A DNA stretch of 64,000 bases from Ascaris suum (lineage: Eukaryota > Nematoda > Chromadorea > Rhabditida > Ascarididae): positions 6,981,001 through 7,045,000 of the forward strand of contig CM024188.1 in the NCBI GenBank assembly GCA_013433145.1. Reading direction: 5' to 3'. The notes under the pieces were generated by a model, which was not told the DNA's origin, made no database searches, and saw only the letters and a program-made list of their open reading frames with translations. Position numbers and translations under genes: made by a program. Positions 1 to 13,479 of this stretch are shown here, piece after piece; within the stretch, counting starts at the first letter, position 1, and each line of letters opens with the position of its first letter.

Positions 1-6
1 CAGGAA

Positions 7-106
7 TCAGTCGCAGTTGGGCCGTAGCATGCATCCACTTCCAGGAATATCGCTATAGCCGCATTCGTCAATATTTTGCCGCGTTCTTTGCTTCAGACTC
101 ATACAT
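7..106 (-). CDS. Candidate terminal exon, Cys-containing, unknown gene
   Basis: On the minus strand an AAGCAG acceptor is followed by an open frame that runs to TGA at 7-9. It reads with one incoming base and encodes about 32 residues with four cysteines, including NIDECGY and a final RPNCD. The spacing is reminiscent of a small extracellular Cys module, but I cannot assign a family. A second frame from the same acceptor is open for only 12 codons. The exon is cut from any further context by the window edge, and its link to the candidate exon at 417-531 is not in phase without a missing exon. Treat it as a hint of a minus-strand gene, not a proven exon. Confidence 0.25.
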
Positions 107-416
107 CTGCTTCTGGTTTTTGCAAATTTTGTTGCCATAATATGCAAAATTATCAACACGCAAAATTTATTCAGAATTTCATTTCATAATTTGACATAAA
201 TGAACGTCTATATCCGCCGTTGTTCTTCTAACATGAATCGCTTGAGATCTTTACAGTGATCGTTTCTGACCCCTGATGATTAAAATTTCGCCGTAATTAG
301 GCAAATCTTGGGCGCATTTCTGTTCATTTATGGTCATAAAGAGATATCAAAGACAATTCGTTACTACATGATAAACTCGATCGAATAACCTTGATCGCGC
401 ATACAAATTTATGTAC

Positions 417-531
417 CTTATAGAGGGACGGCCTTGAATGCTTATACATCATGAGTCGGCATTGAAGTAAACTCTTCGCCTTTTCCTCAGTGGTTTGTAG
501 CGAAGGAAGGAATTCCCCCATGTTCCCCTCT
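417..531 (-). CDS. Candidate internal or first exon, unknown gene
   Basis: The minus strand shows a GTTAACAG acceptor, then 38 codons with no stop, then a good donor (AAG followed by GTACAT). The exon starts with one base completing a codon and ends in phase 0. An ATG lies three codons in (MGEFLPSLQ), so it could also be a trans-spliced first exon. The product is charged and helical-looking (TTEEKAKSLLQCRLMMYKHS). No family is recognised. Codon use looks coding rather than AT-drift, but the homology is unknown. Confidence 0.3.
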
Positions 532-1827
532 CTGTTAACGTCGCCATCGCAGGTAACTCATGTGTACAAAGTCGTCAGGCAGTGCAGTAGTTGAGACATG
601 CAAATAAGGAACGCTGTAGTTCAACTTGATCCCAAGGTCACGGTAAATAGATTTGAAGACAAAGAAACGACCAGAAACGAAAAGAAAATTACTTTAGTGA
701 GACTTGGCAATAGCTGCATCAGTCCATGAATACTTGCAGTTCAAAAGCTACGGATTTTCGTTCTTTCATCTTCTCTTAGCGTTTTTCTTTAAATTCTTTA
801 AAGAACATTAAAAGAGAAAGCACTCATTTTCTTAGATTCTTTAAAGAGAACAACTGACATTAAAAAAGAGAAAAACCACTCATTTGGGAACCGACTCCAC
901 TGAAAAACCTATAGGACAGAGTCGAACAGAAACAAGATTTTGCTGATGCAATATAACCGGATATCCTCATAACACACAATCGTCTACTAGGGAATCGGGC
1001 TTGAAGTCCCGTAATATTGTAAGCCAAAAGAACATCAATGTGATACTATCAATAAGAATGTGATGCAACACAATATTGGTTAGCACGAAGGAAGCGAACT
1101 GAAAGTGCTTAAATGATGGAATGAGTGAATAGAAAATGCATTAAACAAGTGCGCCACGCAAAACTATTGGCAAAATCTTCCATAGAGGTTAAGCAGCACA
1201 GAGTAATTCAAGTGAACGTGTAGTTTTTCCGGTCGAAATGCAAACACCTGATGCAGTGAAGTTACCATAGCTATTCGAAAACATTTACGCTGAAAAACTT
1301 GCTTAGCGCTAGCAGAAAAAAACGTTTCGTTTATTACTCAATAAACATTCGTGAAGTTCGGTGAATTGCCTTTAGCACTTAGAATATATGAGTCATGAAA
1401 AGAGACAATAGACAAGAAAAGAAATTTATTTTTATTGCAATTATTGAGTTAGAAATATACGATTTTCAAGAAATATATTGCAATTAAATGGATACTAAAT
1501 CGCGGCTAACGGATAATAGACATACCTTTGATGCGAGTGAAGGTATGGCATAAAGTTGTTTCTTTATCACCCGATTTTATAGTGCGGGTCGAAAAAAAAA
1601 AAAACATAAATGCAGTAATAAGGCGATGAACAGACATCACTAGACTCAATTCTTCGACATGAACTTTGAGTTACGATATTTTTAAAGAAACGATAGACTG
1701 ACATATGCATAGAGTGCGAGACTACGAACAGCAGGAGACCATTCATGGGAGTCGTGCAACTGAAAATTTTGCTTGGTTCAGCAAATATTGGTTTAACGAA
1801 ATTTGTCGGGTAGCTTTTAACACTGAC

Positions 1828-1943
1828 TCTCAGATTGCTCTTTTCTAGTTGAGCACACGCAGCAGTTCGAAGTAGGGTTAGGAAGTGTCGGTCTGGAGCG
1901 TTGGTTGCTGCCATATGCACTAGTGGCTGATCAGATACCAACA
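1828..1943 (-). CDS. Candidate internal exon, unknown gene
   Basis: A pyrimidine-rich acceptor (TCTGTGCAG) on the minus strand precedes 38 in-frame codons ending at a plausible donor (AGA followed by GTCAGT). It enters with two bases and leaves in phase 0. The peptide, containing MAATNAPDRHFLTLLRTAA and EKSNLR, has balanced composition unlike the surrounding AT-rich noise. It may belong with the candidate exons at 417-531 and 7-106, but at least one joining exon would be missing. No function is proposed. Confidence 0.3.
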
Positions 1944-4900
1944 CTGCACAGACAAGCAGACACACACACCGAACCGATTACACTTACGTGCCATAAAGCA
2001 TAGCTTCACATTGCCGAATACTTCGAAGTTTGAACTTTATTTTCCATTCGACTATGATTGCGTTAAGGGGAAGTGATTGATGATAATAGCTTCGCAACGA
2101 ATTTATGCAATGCAATAAAGCTGAATCAGATATTACAGGCACAGAGAGGAGTGAGAGAAAGAAAAAATTTGGAAGTAGCCACCGGAAAAGCGATTTTAGT
2201 TGAGCTGTTCGCTTTAATGACTTTAAAATTGAGCAATCGATATTTTCACTTCAACGTGCATTAAAAATCTTGCATATCACATTAGATGGTCAACCGTCTG
2301 ACTACGAAATAATTCAAGTTTCATATCTTTCGTTTCAGCGCTCACTTTCATGTTCTTAAGGAGAAATGGAACATTGCATTTCAGTGCAGCTTGCTGAGAA
2401 CAAGCGATTCACTCGATCTTAGCCAAAAAAACGAAAACTGTAGCAATCTACGAGTATTTCTCAATGTTTTCATTCCCCAGTGGAGATTATTTTAGCAACT
2501 GAAACTGCTTAAGCTTCTAAGCTCGTGCCACCTCTCTGTTCTTATCGCACCTTTTCAACAGCCCTTTTAGAATTACGCGTAACATCAGCTGGATGCCATC
2601 ACAACTCGTTCCGAAATTCCGACTCGCCCGAAATACCACGTCAAAAAGTGATTCGTCGGGCGAGATTTTACAATGAAAGAATTATTCATTTGTTAATTAT
2701 TGAATTCTGGCTTGGGAGTTTCGTTGTAACATATTCGAAAGAGCTCTTAGCGCCTGCATTTCCCATCTTCATAACTCATCGATGGGAGAGAGCGAGGGAG
2801 AGACATTATACGGAGACATTATCACTGAACACTGAACATCGCTTAGCTCTGAACATCTAAATTAAGCAGAACTCTTTAACTGATTCGCCAGGCCAATTTA
2901 TAGATCATAAAAACTGCCTTGGCAGACAGCAGAATTCACCGCTAGCAAATATTTTATAGGAATTTTTCATATCGAGCAATCGTACTATTACATTTGGTAA
3001 GCAATCTTTAATTCAATAAAGTCGACGTACAAATGCGCCATTTCTTATTAAAATATAGGACAATGCGAGTTATTTATCGCAAAGGCTTTGCTCTTAAATG
3101 CAGCAAATATTACGATGTGATGATTGGAGAAGTATAAGCATCCTGAAGAGTTTTATCAGTAATTTAAAACTTAATAGATCGAATGGTGTCTGAAACATAT
3201 CGTTATTGCCTCAGGGTGAGTTCAGTTTACTTTCATTTTTTTTTTTTTTTTGCTATCAGTTGCAATCAGGCAATCGAAAAGCGCAGATCCTTCAAAATAT
3301 AAGCGCAATGAAATTCTACGAAAAACAGAATGTCTTATTTGATTTTCATGGACGAGTATTGATGAATAAGTTCTCATTTGCTGAAAAATATAATTGCAAC
3401 ACTAGTTGAGCAAAAAAAAATTCTTTTTAAACAAAGGAGTCTTTAGAATGTTAGAGGAGGAAGAACAGCATACGCAAAACTAGTTTAAAATTATTTAAAA
3501 TGGAGATTTGCTAAATCTTAAATATACGATTATTTTGCAAACGCGAATTTTCCCATTTTCATTGCGGAATTTTCTTTACTACAAGCGAATCGTTCAATCT
3601 GCGTTAGCAAATCTCTTTATTGGGACTAGCATCACGTGTACATGGACCACACAACGATATGTTCAACTATTTATCAACTATTTATCTATTCATCTCTTAT
3701 GAATCACCGATTGCGTATGTTGCAATGGAACTCGATTTTTAGAAAAACTAAGACCAAAGGAAGAACGAGTAAGAGAGAGTGGAAGGAAAAGGACACGCAA
3801 AATATGTTGCGCCACACACTAAGAAATGCTTCGGCAATGAGCGTAACGGATCTATTGTTAGGCATCTTGGTGTCGTGGGAACGCAAAAATACGAAACTGA
3901 AAGGGAATCAAGAAAGAAGTTCACAAGCAGTGCACAAGAGAGATGTTAGAACTAAGAAGATAAATAAACATGCACAAATTTCAGCAATATTCGCAAGCAG
4001 TACAATAGGGATAGAGTAAAAAAATTAAAAAAATAAATAAGGCTGTTGATGAAGTTCAACAACGGTACGAAAGAGGGTCGCATATCGCATGAATGGGCGC
4101 AAAAGGAAAATGTGCCGCGAAAATGGAAAAAAAAAAACAACATTACCATCAACAACAAAAGAATTATGCGAAAGATATTTTCGCAAAGCATAAATTTCAT
4201 ATCGATTTCAACATGAAAATTTCCATTTAGATTCCTCGATGTCGCGGAAAATTAGACGCAGCATCTTGGAATATGAGTTATAAGGAGATTTGATTCAGGT
4301 GAGACGATCTATGCATTCGAATAATAGCTGCGTAAAATTAGCTAAATGGGCTAGTAGGAAAATTAGACAAGAGCGGCCAACGACAACTAGCGCTGAACGA
4401 GCGACTACCGCAGTGCATTGACGTCGACATAATCCTCCGTGCTACAACTATAAAATTTTAATATAGATTCCTCGATGTTGTTGCGTGTAATATATTAAAT
4501 GACTGGGTTCCACTGTTTTAAGATCGCAGCTTCTTGCGAAGCACGCTGACAACGTAATCGGAAACAATATCAGGTACAGTTAGCCCCATCACTGCAACGA
4601 AAAACTTCGCCATTAAGCATCCATCAACGAGTATTTTTCTCCTCATTCATTTTCTCAATTCGCCTGTGGGGGTTCGGCAACTCCATGGTTATTAAGCAGC
4701 ATCATCTTAAGCGTCCTCGGCACTACCTTCGTTTAGCAACTTCTTAGACACGTTGGCTTTCTCGCAGTGGAAAGCAGCCTTCCTCGGCGGAGAGAAAGTA
4801 CAAACAGACTTTTACGAGTAGCGGGCAGATATATTGTATCCTTTTCTGCCATAAAAAGCAACTTTATGAGCACTAATTATGCTGATTATTGCATTTCGGA

Positions 4901-7269
4901 TATGTGGCCTCAGCAAAACAATACTTAATGCTTCGATAAATTCATGCATTCAAACCTCCCGTAGATTTGCTCCTCAAGCATGTGACACAGTTCACAGACG
5001 CAAACATTTGCGAGATTTGCAGTGTTCACAAAGATATCTTCTACTCAGAGCAGGCCATATGGTACTCATCACTACGGATCAGGCATGTTCTACTTTTCTT
5101 AATTTTTCGATTCCTATTATTCACTGGACTTCTGAAATTCTACTCTCCAGTTCCGCTTAGACCGGTTGTTTTGCTCTGGTTTATTACCAATATGCATGAT
5201 GCACTAAAATATGGCTTCTCATGGCAGCTGCCGTTTGATAACGCATTGTGAAGATTACCTTCTGAAATGAGTTTCACTGGGAAAATATGTTTAGAAAAAA
5301 ACGCTCTTTGAAATAAAATAGGGAAATATTTCTTCTTTTTTTTTCAAGGTTAGTAACGGATCTTCGATGAAAGTACCATTAGATTTCGTTCACGGAATTT
5401 GAATCTTTTAAACTGTATTTGCCCGACATCACTTTTGGATTGCATTTCCCTGCTCGTGCGTCAAGAAGATATTATAGGGACTAGTTAATAGCACAGAGAG
5501 AAGCCAACTTTGCTCACAACACAGCGCACTCTACTTAGGTAGTATTTTATGCATGAAGTGTGAGTCACTCGAGTTCCATCACCGGCGTTCAAAGAAATGA
5601 AACGTTCACTCACTACATAATGCTCGATGCTCAAATATTGGCGATCGAGTGGTCATCAATACAACTTGCCGCACAAAACGCTCTGACCATTTTTGACGGT
5701 ACAAAGAGTGAAGTTTCGGCAGATTTAGGAGAGATTCTCTGTAACGAAAAGTACGCCGAAGACTCCGACATCGCATAAGTTTCTTCCAGTTGTCCATATA
5801 ACTAACAGTAAACTGGCCCATCATCCGCGGCATCAAATATTAAATTATTAGCTCATTATTGAGCTAACATATGGTAGCCTAAACTGATATCGGCATGATT
5901 TGGTTCATGCAACACGTCATTTATTTTCTTTATAATTTGAACTAGAGGATAAATCACAAAGTTATCTTATGAGCGTTGTCTTTTCAAGACATGGATCAAC
6001 GATAAACGACTCTATCAATGGCTTGATCAACAACTCGTTGAACCAGCAGCAAGACCAGTAACAACTATGCATATACTAATCTGCACCAGTGGCTACTCTG
6101 TAGGAGTTGCCAAACATGGTGTGTTTTGAAGTGTAGTTAAGCGCTATATATTGTAATTGTGGATCGTGATTATGTTGGCTATGCAGCGTCATTTACGACG
6201 CCATTAGTAAAGAAGTAAAGAAAATAACGTTTTATTATGAGGCGCATTTTAACCCGATGTTATATTCGAATTTCATCTCGGAGAATGTCAGTCGCATGGT
6301 TTGCTTGTGGCAGCACTGCAATTGCTTTAATGATTCATAATCATGCGTTTTGGCAAGTTTATTTTGCAAAAGCACACAATGGTAACATCGCACCTGTGTG
6401 TGTGTGCGTCTATGTGCTTGCTTGTCTGCCTGATTGTTGGTCTGTCAGTTGGTAAACCTGACACGGTAATCACTGAAGTTAGGTAAATGAAAGTTGGTGA
6501 GTATATATGTATGTCATAGAATGACGCCTTATCTCATAATTCTGTGGTTGCACCATTTACAGATGGAGTAATAGACATTCAAACACCCTAAATATTTTTA
6601 TGCATTTTGCACCGGTTGTATTTTCATTTAATATCATTCGGCTCGCCGAGAACAGTTTTAAAAAAAGAAAAAGAAAGTTTGTGCGAGCTTTCGGCCTATT
6701 TAAGCACGAAGGAATTGCTTCGGGCATTGTGCTTTTATGTGAGCATTATCTCGCATATTCATTTTTTTTTTTTTTCCTGCTGGTGCTTATGCAGTTGTCC
6801 GATTAATGTTGATTTTCTTCGATTTCTACGTCTGACAATTTATTTTGTCACAGAATTTTGCGCTAACTATGTCTACATCCGTTAAAATCTAATGGCCAGA
6901 TTCCTAAAATTGCATTTTCAGGGCACCGATTTATTCACCCACATAGGGCGCATGGAAGTGAAATTAAACCACACATTTAATTATGCGTTAGCCAATATTG
7001 TTGATGGCTATACGCATTTTCGCCATGACTGTAACTGCACTGTTCACTTGTTTGACATTTAGTACTATTCCATCCTTCCTTTTGCGCCATTTTTTTCCGT
7101 GAATACTGAATACCTTATGGTGGGGTATGCGATGAAAGGAAAAGGAGCGAGAGAGGACCTTTTAGCTCTGAGAAAACCTGAACGCTGCCAAAACTGGACA
7201 ACTTAGGACTCCAAATTTAATTCAGAAAAGAAACCCGGATTTTTCAATAATACATTAAATCACTGTTTC
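1944..7269. other. Intergenic AT-rich DNA, nothing recognised
   Basis: No exon with matching splice sites and a protein-like frame was found on either strand. The stretch holds only short ORFs, homopolymer A/T runs and AT-rich low complexity, such as the CAACTATTTAT repeats near 3660-3690. A short TAGATTCCTCGATGT match occurs near 4229 and again near 4463. Promoters of flanking genes could lie here but cannot be seen. Confidence 0.4.
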
Positions 7270-7785
7270 TTGCCACATGTGATCTACTTTCTCATTGCCA
7301 GATGTAATCAGTTTCTTTTTTGTTTATTCTGTTTTATAATAACAGCATTCAGTTCGGAAACTATGTGTCTAATCGTGACATATGGAAGCAATTACTCATT
7401 TTATCTTTTTCTGAATCGTGTTTTCCACATTTTAGATTTATTCATGCTGTTTGTTATAACAAGTGTCAGCAGAGATTTAACTAATACAAATAAAACAACC
7501 CAATGCTTTACAGTGATACACATAACAAACACCACATATATCATCAATGAAAACATCAGAGAATCACAGAATACATTCAGCACAAAAACTCTCACAGACC
7601 ACTGCGCGCAAAAATCAAGCTCAATAAGCATTTCTTTTATGCTTACATTTTCTCTTTTCTTTTTTGTTTGCCAGCTAGATTTACATCGTCTTGTTCTTTC
7701 AGCAGGTAGCTGGAATTCTCACAGTAAATTATCGGAAATGCGAACACGATTGCATGAAAACAAACCAGTCTACTACCACATGTGA
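7270..7785 (+). other. Longest single-frame ORF in the window, orphan, probably not a gene
   Basis: A 171-codon open frame begins at a TTG; the first ATG (MCLIVTYG) comes about 30 codons later. The N-terminal part is hydrophobic and rich in Phe, Leu and Ile, and the middle has several Asn-X-Thr sequons. There is no recognisable domain, no clear splice signals and no matching neighbour. Its composition follows the local AT-rich DNA, so a chance ORF is the default reading. It is listed because its length is unusual for this AT-rich sequence. Confidence 0.2.
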
Positions 7786-10412
7786 ATATAGTGAATGTTC
7801 GCAAAAACGATCATCGCGAAGATAACGACCTTCCACTGTTGCTATGAGTTCTCAGAAAAGTATCATTCAGAATTTCTTGTGGACGTCGGAAATCAAAGAA
7901 AAAAAGAGTGTGGTGGCAGCGTATTCCTTAGTGTTGCTCGGACTTGACATGATATTTTGATTGGATTGAAATTATCTCTGCGAAATCAAAGTACTTATGA
8001 CGCTTTTCGTTATCATCTTAGATGACGTTTGGTTTTTTTGGCAGAAGGAACTAGGCGTTTTTTTCAGCTTTGAAATGCAGCGCTACCGAACAGATCACTA
8101 ATGCTTCAGTGATAAGACATTTATCAACAAACGTGGCTGATAAGCGTCTCCTCTGCTGCATTCTCAATTGACCAGCATAAACGTAATGCGCATGCAGTGC
8201 CATTTGCTGTCATTCTGTCAACGTCTATCCACTCAGCCAGAACCGGACGAGGTGAAAGCCACGTTGCTTACAATGACATCCCCCTCCCCCCCCCTCCCGG
8301 CCCTTCTCTGCCAATAACTTTAAGTCTTCTAACAGACTCCTGTCCTTAAGTTTTTGGGAGAAAAGCCACTCCTCTTCATCAAACCAACTCTCCCTTAACT
8401 AATCTACTGGTATCTGTCGTTTCTGAACATTCCGTTCCGTTTAAGTTCCCGGTAGAATAAAAAATATCACGCCGCTTCCATAAAACAAGCTATATGCAGC
8501 GATCGTCACATAGCAAAACTCAAAGAGCAGCTCGTTTTCATGGGTCTGAAACGGTATACACTGCTCCATTAGACAGCCAAATTTCTGACAAGGAAGTCCT
8601 TTTTACATGAAACTCGTAATCCTATCGACCGTCATCCTGTCTCTATAACTTTTGACTTCAAAAAGTCTAATTCTAAATAATCCGTATTGCTGTTATTTTA
8701 ATATGTAATCGTTGCAGTGATATATTAGCACGATGGGATGTTTTGATTTCACACAAAGCGCAAAATTTTTTCGACTTTACAAACCAATTGAACTGTCACC
8801 AATGTAATATTTGTTGATTATTCATTTTCCAACTAATGAAGTTCTTTAACTGAACGGTAACGATGGAATAAAAATAGGCTCAATGCGCTAACAAAACATC
8901 TTGCTAGTTTGAGGATTTCCACAATTCTTGTGGTTGAATATGTCGGAGTGAAAGTTTTTATGCAGTCTGGTGTTGTGCAAGGCGACATGATTCCACATAT
9001 AAAACGGCTGATCGCAGAACTCACCAACTGAAACTCTAGGAATACTGTGAAACACATGCTCCTCAAAACAGCTTTATGGATACTTTTTTATTGCAGAAGG
9101 AGCATGATTGACGGTGGAGTGAGAGACTGCTATAAGCCTACTAACTAACAGTCCTATTTCGAGAGACTACCTTTACGTTGCTTGAAGAACTGATATTCGA
9201 ATTTTGGCGTATTCTGGTGATGAGATGTTTCTCCGCCTTCACTCTTAAAATGTCCTTTTGCATAAGCTGGCATCGATCAGCGATCCACTCCTTTGTTCAT
9301 AGTCCTGCATTCACAACACTCTGCATTCGGTGTTGAGATACAGCCCAAGTTCGCCATCCCCATCGACAAAAAAATGGATATTCCATCGATCCAGTGCAGA
9401 TAGTATGAGATGCTTTAAAAAGGCGTCTATTGTAGGGGCCGCATATGGCATGGTTCTACTTCTCCTTCTTTTTGCCAGCGAATTTTCAACACCAACTTGG
9501 AGTGATTTGGTATAGCTGTTTCGATAAAGTTAGAACGTTTGTAGTTTCTTCGTATGTTATTGCCGTCCTCACCGTCAGTGGCTGTAATGACATAGCTTTG
9601 GTGTCTAAAAAAGCGTTAACCTCTTATGAATTAACCTTTCTTTTTCCACTGTTTTTGTTTACGCCGATTTCCGATTCATTACTCAAAAATTTTCTATCGG
9701 ATCGAATCTTTCCCATAGGAGGATTTCTTAAGAAAAGTTTTGCCTGGAAGATTTAAGAAGTCCGCAAAGAAAGTGCTTGATATTTTTAGTCATTTTTCAT
9801 TGGAAGGTGCTGTATGAGTTCGAACAATGAACCCTTCCAGCCGAGTTTATCAGCCACGAAGGTTCTTCATTCAAACATCGACATTTTGGACTGCTGCTTC
9901 CAGTTTCCTGCATAAACAGTGTAATGTGCCTTACAATTTGTCGAAGATGCGCTCGACTACGTTTTACTTCTAAGTAGAGCCGCCAGAAATTTCAGTAAAG
10001 AATAGTTGCCGAACTAGTATACTATGCATGATTTCGAGCCGTCCTTAGATTTCGTGCAAAATTATTCTCGCTTAATTCTTTTTTGGAAATTTGAGAGCAC
10101 CAGACGCTTTCACTAATAAAATAAATGCCATGGAATTTGCCATTCGCGTTTTTTCAATCCTGGTCTAGAGAGTAGCACAAAGCCATCTCAAGAGGAAAGT
10201 CGAATTTTTGCAACATGGACGTCTCGTGGATCTCTCAGTTAAAGAAACAACCTTGTTTGTTGCTCACAAATGAAAACGAGTTTTTGATATGGCTGTTAAA
10301 AAGCGTGCGTGGAAAACCATTCCGTTGATTGATGTGTGATTTTTCATTTCGTTTTGCTGCTAAAGTAAACGAATTCATCGCAACGGTTTATCGTTACGAA
10401 ACTTTTATTGCC

Positions 10413-10475
10413 GATATTATCAGTGCATCATTATCGATATTATCAGTACACAACACTAATATTATCATTATCAAT
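10413..10475. repeat. Imperfect GATATTATCAG repeat cluster
   Basis: The motif GATATTATCAG occurs twice about 30 bp apart and is followed by two shorter ATTATCA copies. This is a small local AT-rich repeat with no associated gene. Confidence 0.5.
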
Positions 10476-11606
10476 ATGCCGCATATGTAGACGCTGTGAA
10501 TTGTTGAAGGATTTTGTCATAAGGACTTATTTAACCGTTTTTTATCATCCTCGAATATTATGACACCTATTAGCTGTTTGACTAATGTGTTAATTGTTCT
10601 GCTATTAGTTACACCTATTAATCAAATATTATATGAATAAGCGTCAAAGATTCTTTCTTTTATATGTTATACTAGCAATCCATTGGAAGAGGTCATTTGT
10701 ATTCTTTTGAAATGTTTTGCCGCAAAACCGATTACGATAGCCACGTTGACTAATGAAGCATGTTTTTAAGGTAATACACGCTGAGATAGCGTGAATAAAT
10801 ACAGTCAAAGTCGAGTTTTACGTCACTCTGACTGGAAAACTGTTGTAATGAAAAACATAAGAACCTCGCATAGATTTTAACACCATCATTTGTGAATATT
10901 TCCATGGCTGAACTGGAAGAGGAAGAGTTTAAAAAGATTGCGATGATAAATTGTTTTTTTGTGGGATAGGCTCTGTTCATAGTGCACAACACTTTCACCC
11001 CATTAATAGCTTTGTGTTGCCTTGTTATTTGATTTTCAGCTTTTGGCTACTTTAGTGCCAGCTGACGCTCACACTGTGAACGATTGTGTGAACAATTCTT
11101 TTCAAGTTCTTTTTCAAGGACAACCAAAATCATCACATTATCATAGGGTATATTGCACGAGTTAGTGACAGCCGACTCGAAATTGTAATCTCATCTCACT
11201 TTTTGAAAAGAAAATCTCATTAGTGCATCGTAAGAAAACAATACTGTGTAAGAATCAAAAGGTATGCGAAGTGTATATGAGCCGAACAAGTAGGCGAGGG
11301 GGGGGGGGGAGGAGGAAAGCAGAGAGAGTAAAGGATGTTATGTGAAGGAAGTATACTAAGCAAGTTTACGAGAGGAAAGCAATTTTTTATTGAGCAATTC
11401 GCAAACGATGGAATGATGGAACAACAATGAAAGGGCAACACTGCCCACCGAATGAACCATTCGAAAGTGTTACGCTTTCATTGCTGTATTCGTGCGTTCG
11501 TTAATGCATTTCGCATTTAGGAGTACACTTCTTCCCTCTCATACATTTTCTGAAAGTTTGTTTTGTCTACACCAACGTCCATTAAGAGTGCCGGTAACGA
11601 GTGGGT

Positions 11607-11650
11607 TGGAGGGGGAAGGGAGGGGGAGGGGGGGGGGGGGAAGGGCGGGA
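11607..11650 (+). repeat. G-rich tract with 13-base G run
   Basis: Several runs of three or more G separated by single or double A end in a run of 13 G at 11628-11640. The plus strand could in principle form a G-quadruplex. It is intergenic. Confidence 0.7.
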
Positions 11651-13302
11651 TGCCGAAATACAGTGGAAAACGCTGTCACGAAAAACAGCCAGCTTGTTTG
11701 CTATAAACGAGGTTGTTAACAACCAGACTTCCAAAGCTTTGTTTATTATGTCTCGCTAGAGTTAGACAGCTCTCATCGAACAAAAAGAAATGAAGTGAAT
11801 TGGGCTGAAGTAATTTTCACCTACATTTTAGTCTGAGGGCTAATTGCGTGAGGAATTTCTAGAGTCACCAAAATATAGCTATCAACAACCGCATTTTTAA
11901 TTGTTGTGAGTTTTATTCGGCGTTCGTTCAGAAAAAGTTACAGCTTTCTTCGGGAGTTTAGTAGCTTTATTTCCTTAAGTAATTGACAATTTAAAAGTAG
12001 TGAATACAAATACTGTTTTGCCATGCTTTCTTTACCTTTTTTTCTGGCAGAACAATGCATTTTTGACAATATGAAATAAGCACTTCGTTCACGTCCACTT
12101 TTTTCGAATTTCTTTCCAGCGCTCACTTCGTTATTCTGTTTTCTTTCTGCGTTTCAGATGAAAACATAGTAACCGATTTTTGCTATCGTATTTAAAGATC
12201 GAGTGAGGCAGCAAAGAACTGCAATCTCAACGTTTATATGCTTTATTTTATGTTTTCCACCGTTAAGCTGTTATTTCACAGTCTTTTTGCTACCATTAAC
12301 GTTTTATTTATACCTAGTATTAGACTGAATAAATTCGCTATCATTTTAGGCGCATTATAATCCAAACACTTTTTTCTCACTAAAGCTGTTTTATGATAAA
12401 GCTAAATAAGGTGGAATTTTTCAACGCAGTAATCCAACAGATCATTGTTCTCTACTACAGCCAACAGACAGCGTAGTAGAGCGTACTTTGTTGCGCAATC
12501 AAATAATCGCACATCATCGTTTTTATCAATCACTTGAGATGGTTCTTTAGTAACAACACCCCACGGAATACCAGAGAGCACACCATAGAACCGTCGCCGA
12601 CACAGCTCCTTGCCAAGATTGAAAAGTCGCTTTCATTTTACAAATCCTCCAGCGGTTGCAGTATTTTTGCCACTGAAAAAATCGCACCATTTAGGGAAAT
12701 GCAGCGGCTAGTCTTTGCGATTTTTTTTTCACCGCGTTTTATCTTCTCTGCTTCACATCTGAAACTTCACGTTGGAAATTCACCATTCATACCTACTCAT
12801 TTCCATGGAACCAGTTTTTTTCGATATAAACCACACCCGTATTCTACAAATACTATCTACAAAGTGACGCAAAGGTTCTTGCACAGATTTCACTTGAAAT
12901 GCAGAAAAAGCTAGTGGAAAACATCGTGACCTAACTGCAAGAATGCATGATATCAGACTGAGACGAAATGGAATCCTACATAAAGCACCAACGACCCAGT
13001 TCAGGTCTACAAGATATTAAACAAAAGTGGACTTGTTTTACGATGCAATAAATTTGTGCAAGAACTTTTGGGCCATTCTGTAATAGTGTCATTCGCATGC
13101 ATCTTCTACTACAGCAATGATTTCTGCGCCTTTTTCTTCATATTAAAATTGAATTTTCCATTCAGCTTAACCGAACTATGATCAGTTTTCCTTTTAGCAC
13201 TGATAATCGATGAGGGCTAGAAATCTGTTTCAAATAGTGGACTATATTCGCCGACTGATAAGACAACCTACTAAAAAAGTATGATTTTTATTTCAGTTTG
13301 CG

Positions 13303-13479
13303 ATGCTACCAATACAACCTTCATCTGCAATAATTGTCGCAGTTGCCGTCCCCTTTTATTGCTTAGTTTCATTGAGGCCTGAGTGCGAAATGGTCACAGT
13401 ATACCTATTTCATCGCTCATTAATCGATCCATGTGGTGTTAGAAATCGAATCATTGGCCTTCTACGCAGTGCCATTTAG
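13303..13479 (+). CDS. Possible small secreted protein exon
   Basis: A strong acceptor (TTTATTTCAG, ending at 13296) is followed six bases later by ATG and 58 codons to TAG. The first 25 residues have a signal-peptide-like core (AIIVAVAVPFYCLV). The rest has two cysteines (RPECEM and DPCGVRN). A trans-spliced leader at the acceptor would fit nematode small secreted proteins. However, other frames through 13400-13730 are also open, one of them Cys-rich (GIRCNECERFCFGC), so the true reading may involve a further splice. No family is recognised. Confidence 0.28.
   Translation: MLPIQPSSAIIVAVAVPFYCLVSLRPECEMVTVYLFHRSLIDPCGVRNRIIGLLRSAI

Larger units (their letters stand above)
7786..13290. other. 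Intergenic AT-rich DNA with G-rich tracts
   Basis: No supportable gene was found. Notable contents are a C-rich patch near 8281-8300, a G12 run at 11298-11309 and a G-rich stretch at 11607-11650. An ATTATC-based imperfect repeat lies at about 10413-10475. ORFs here lack splice sites and protein-like composition. Confidence 0.4.
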
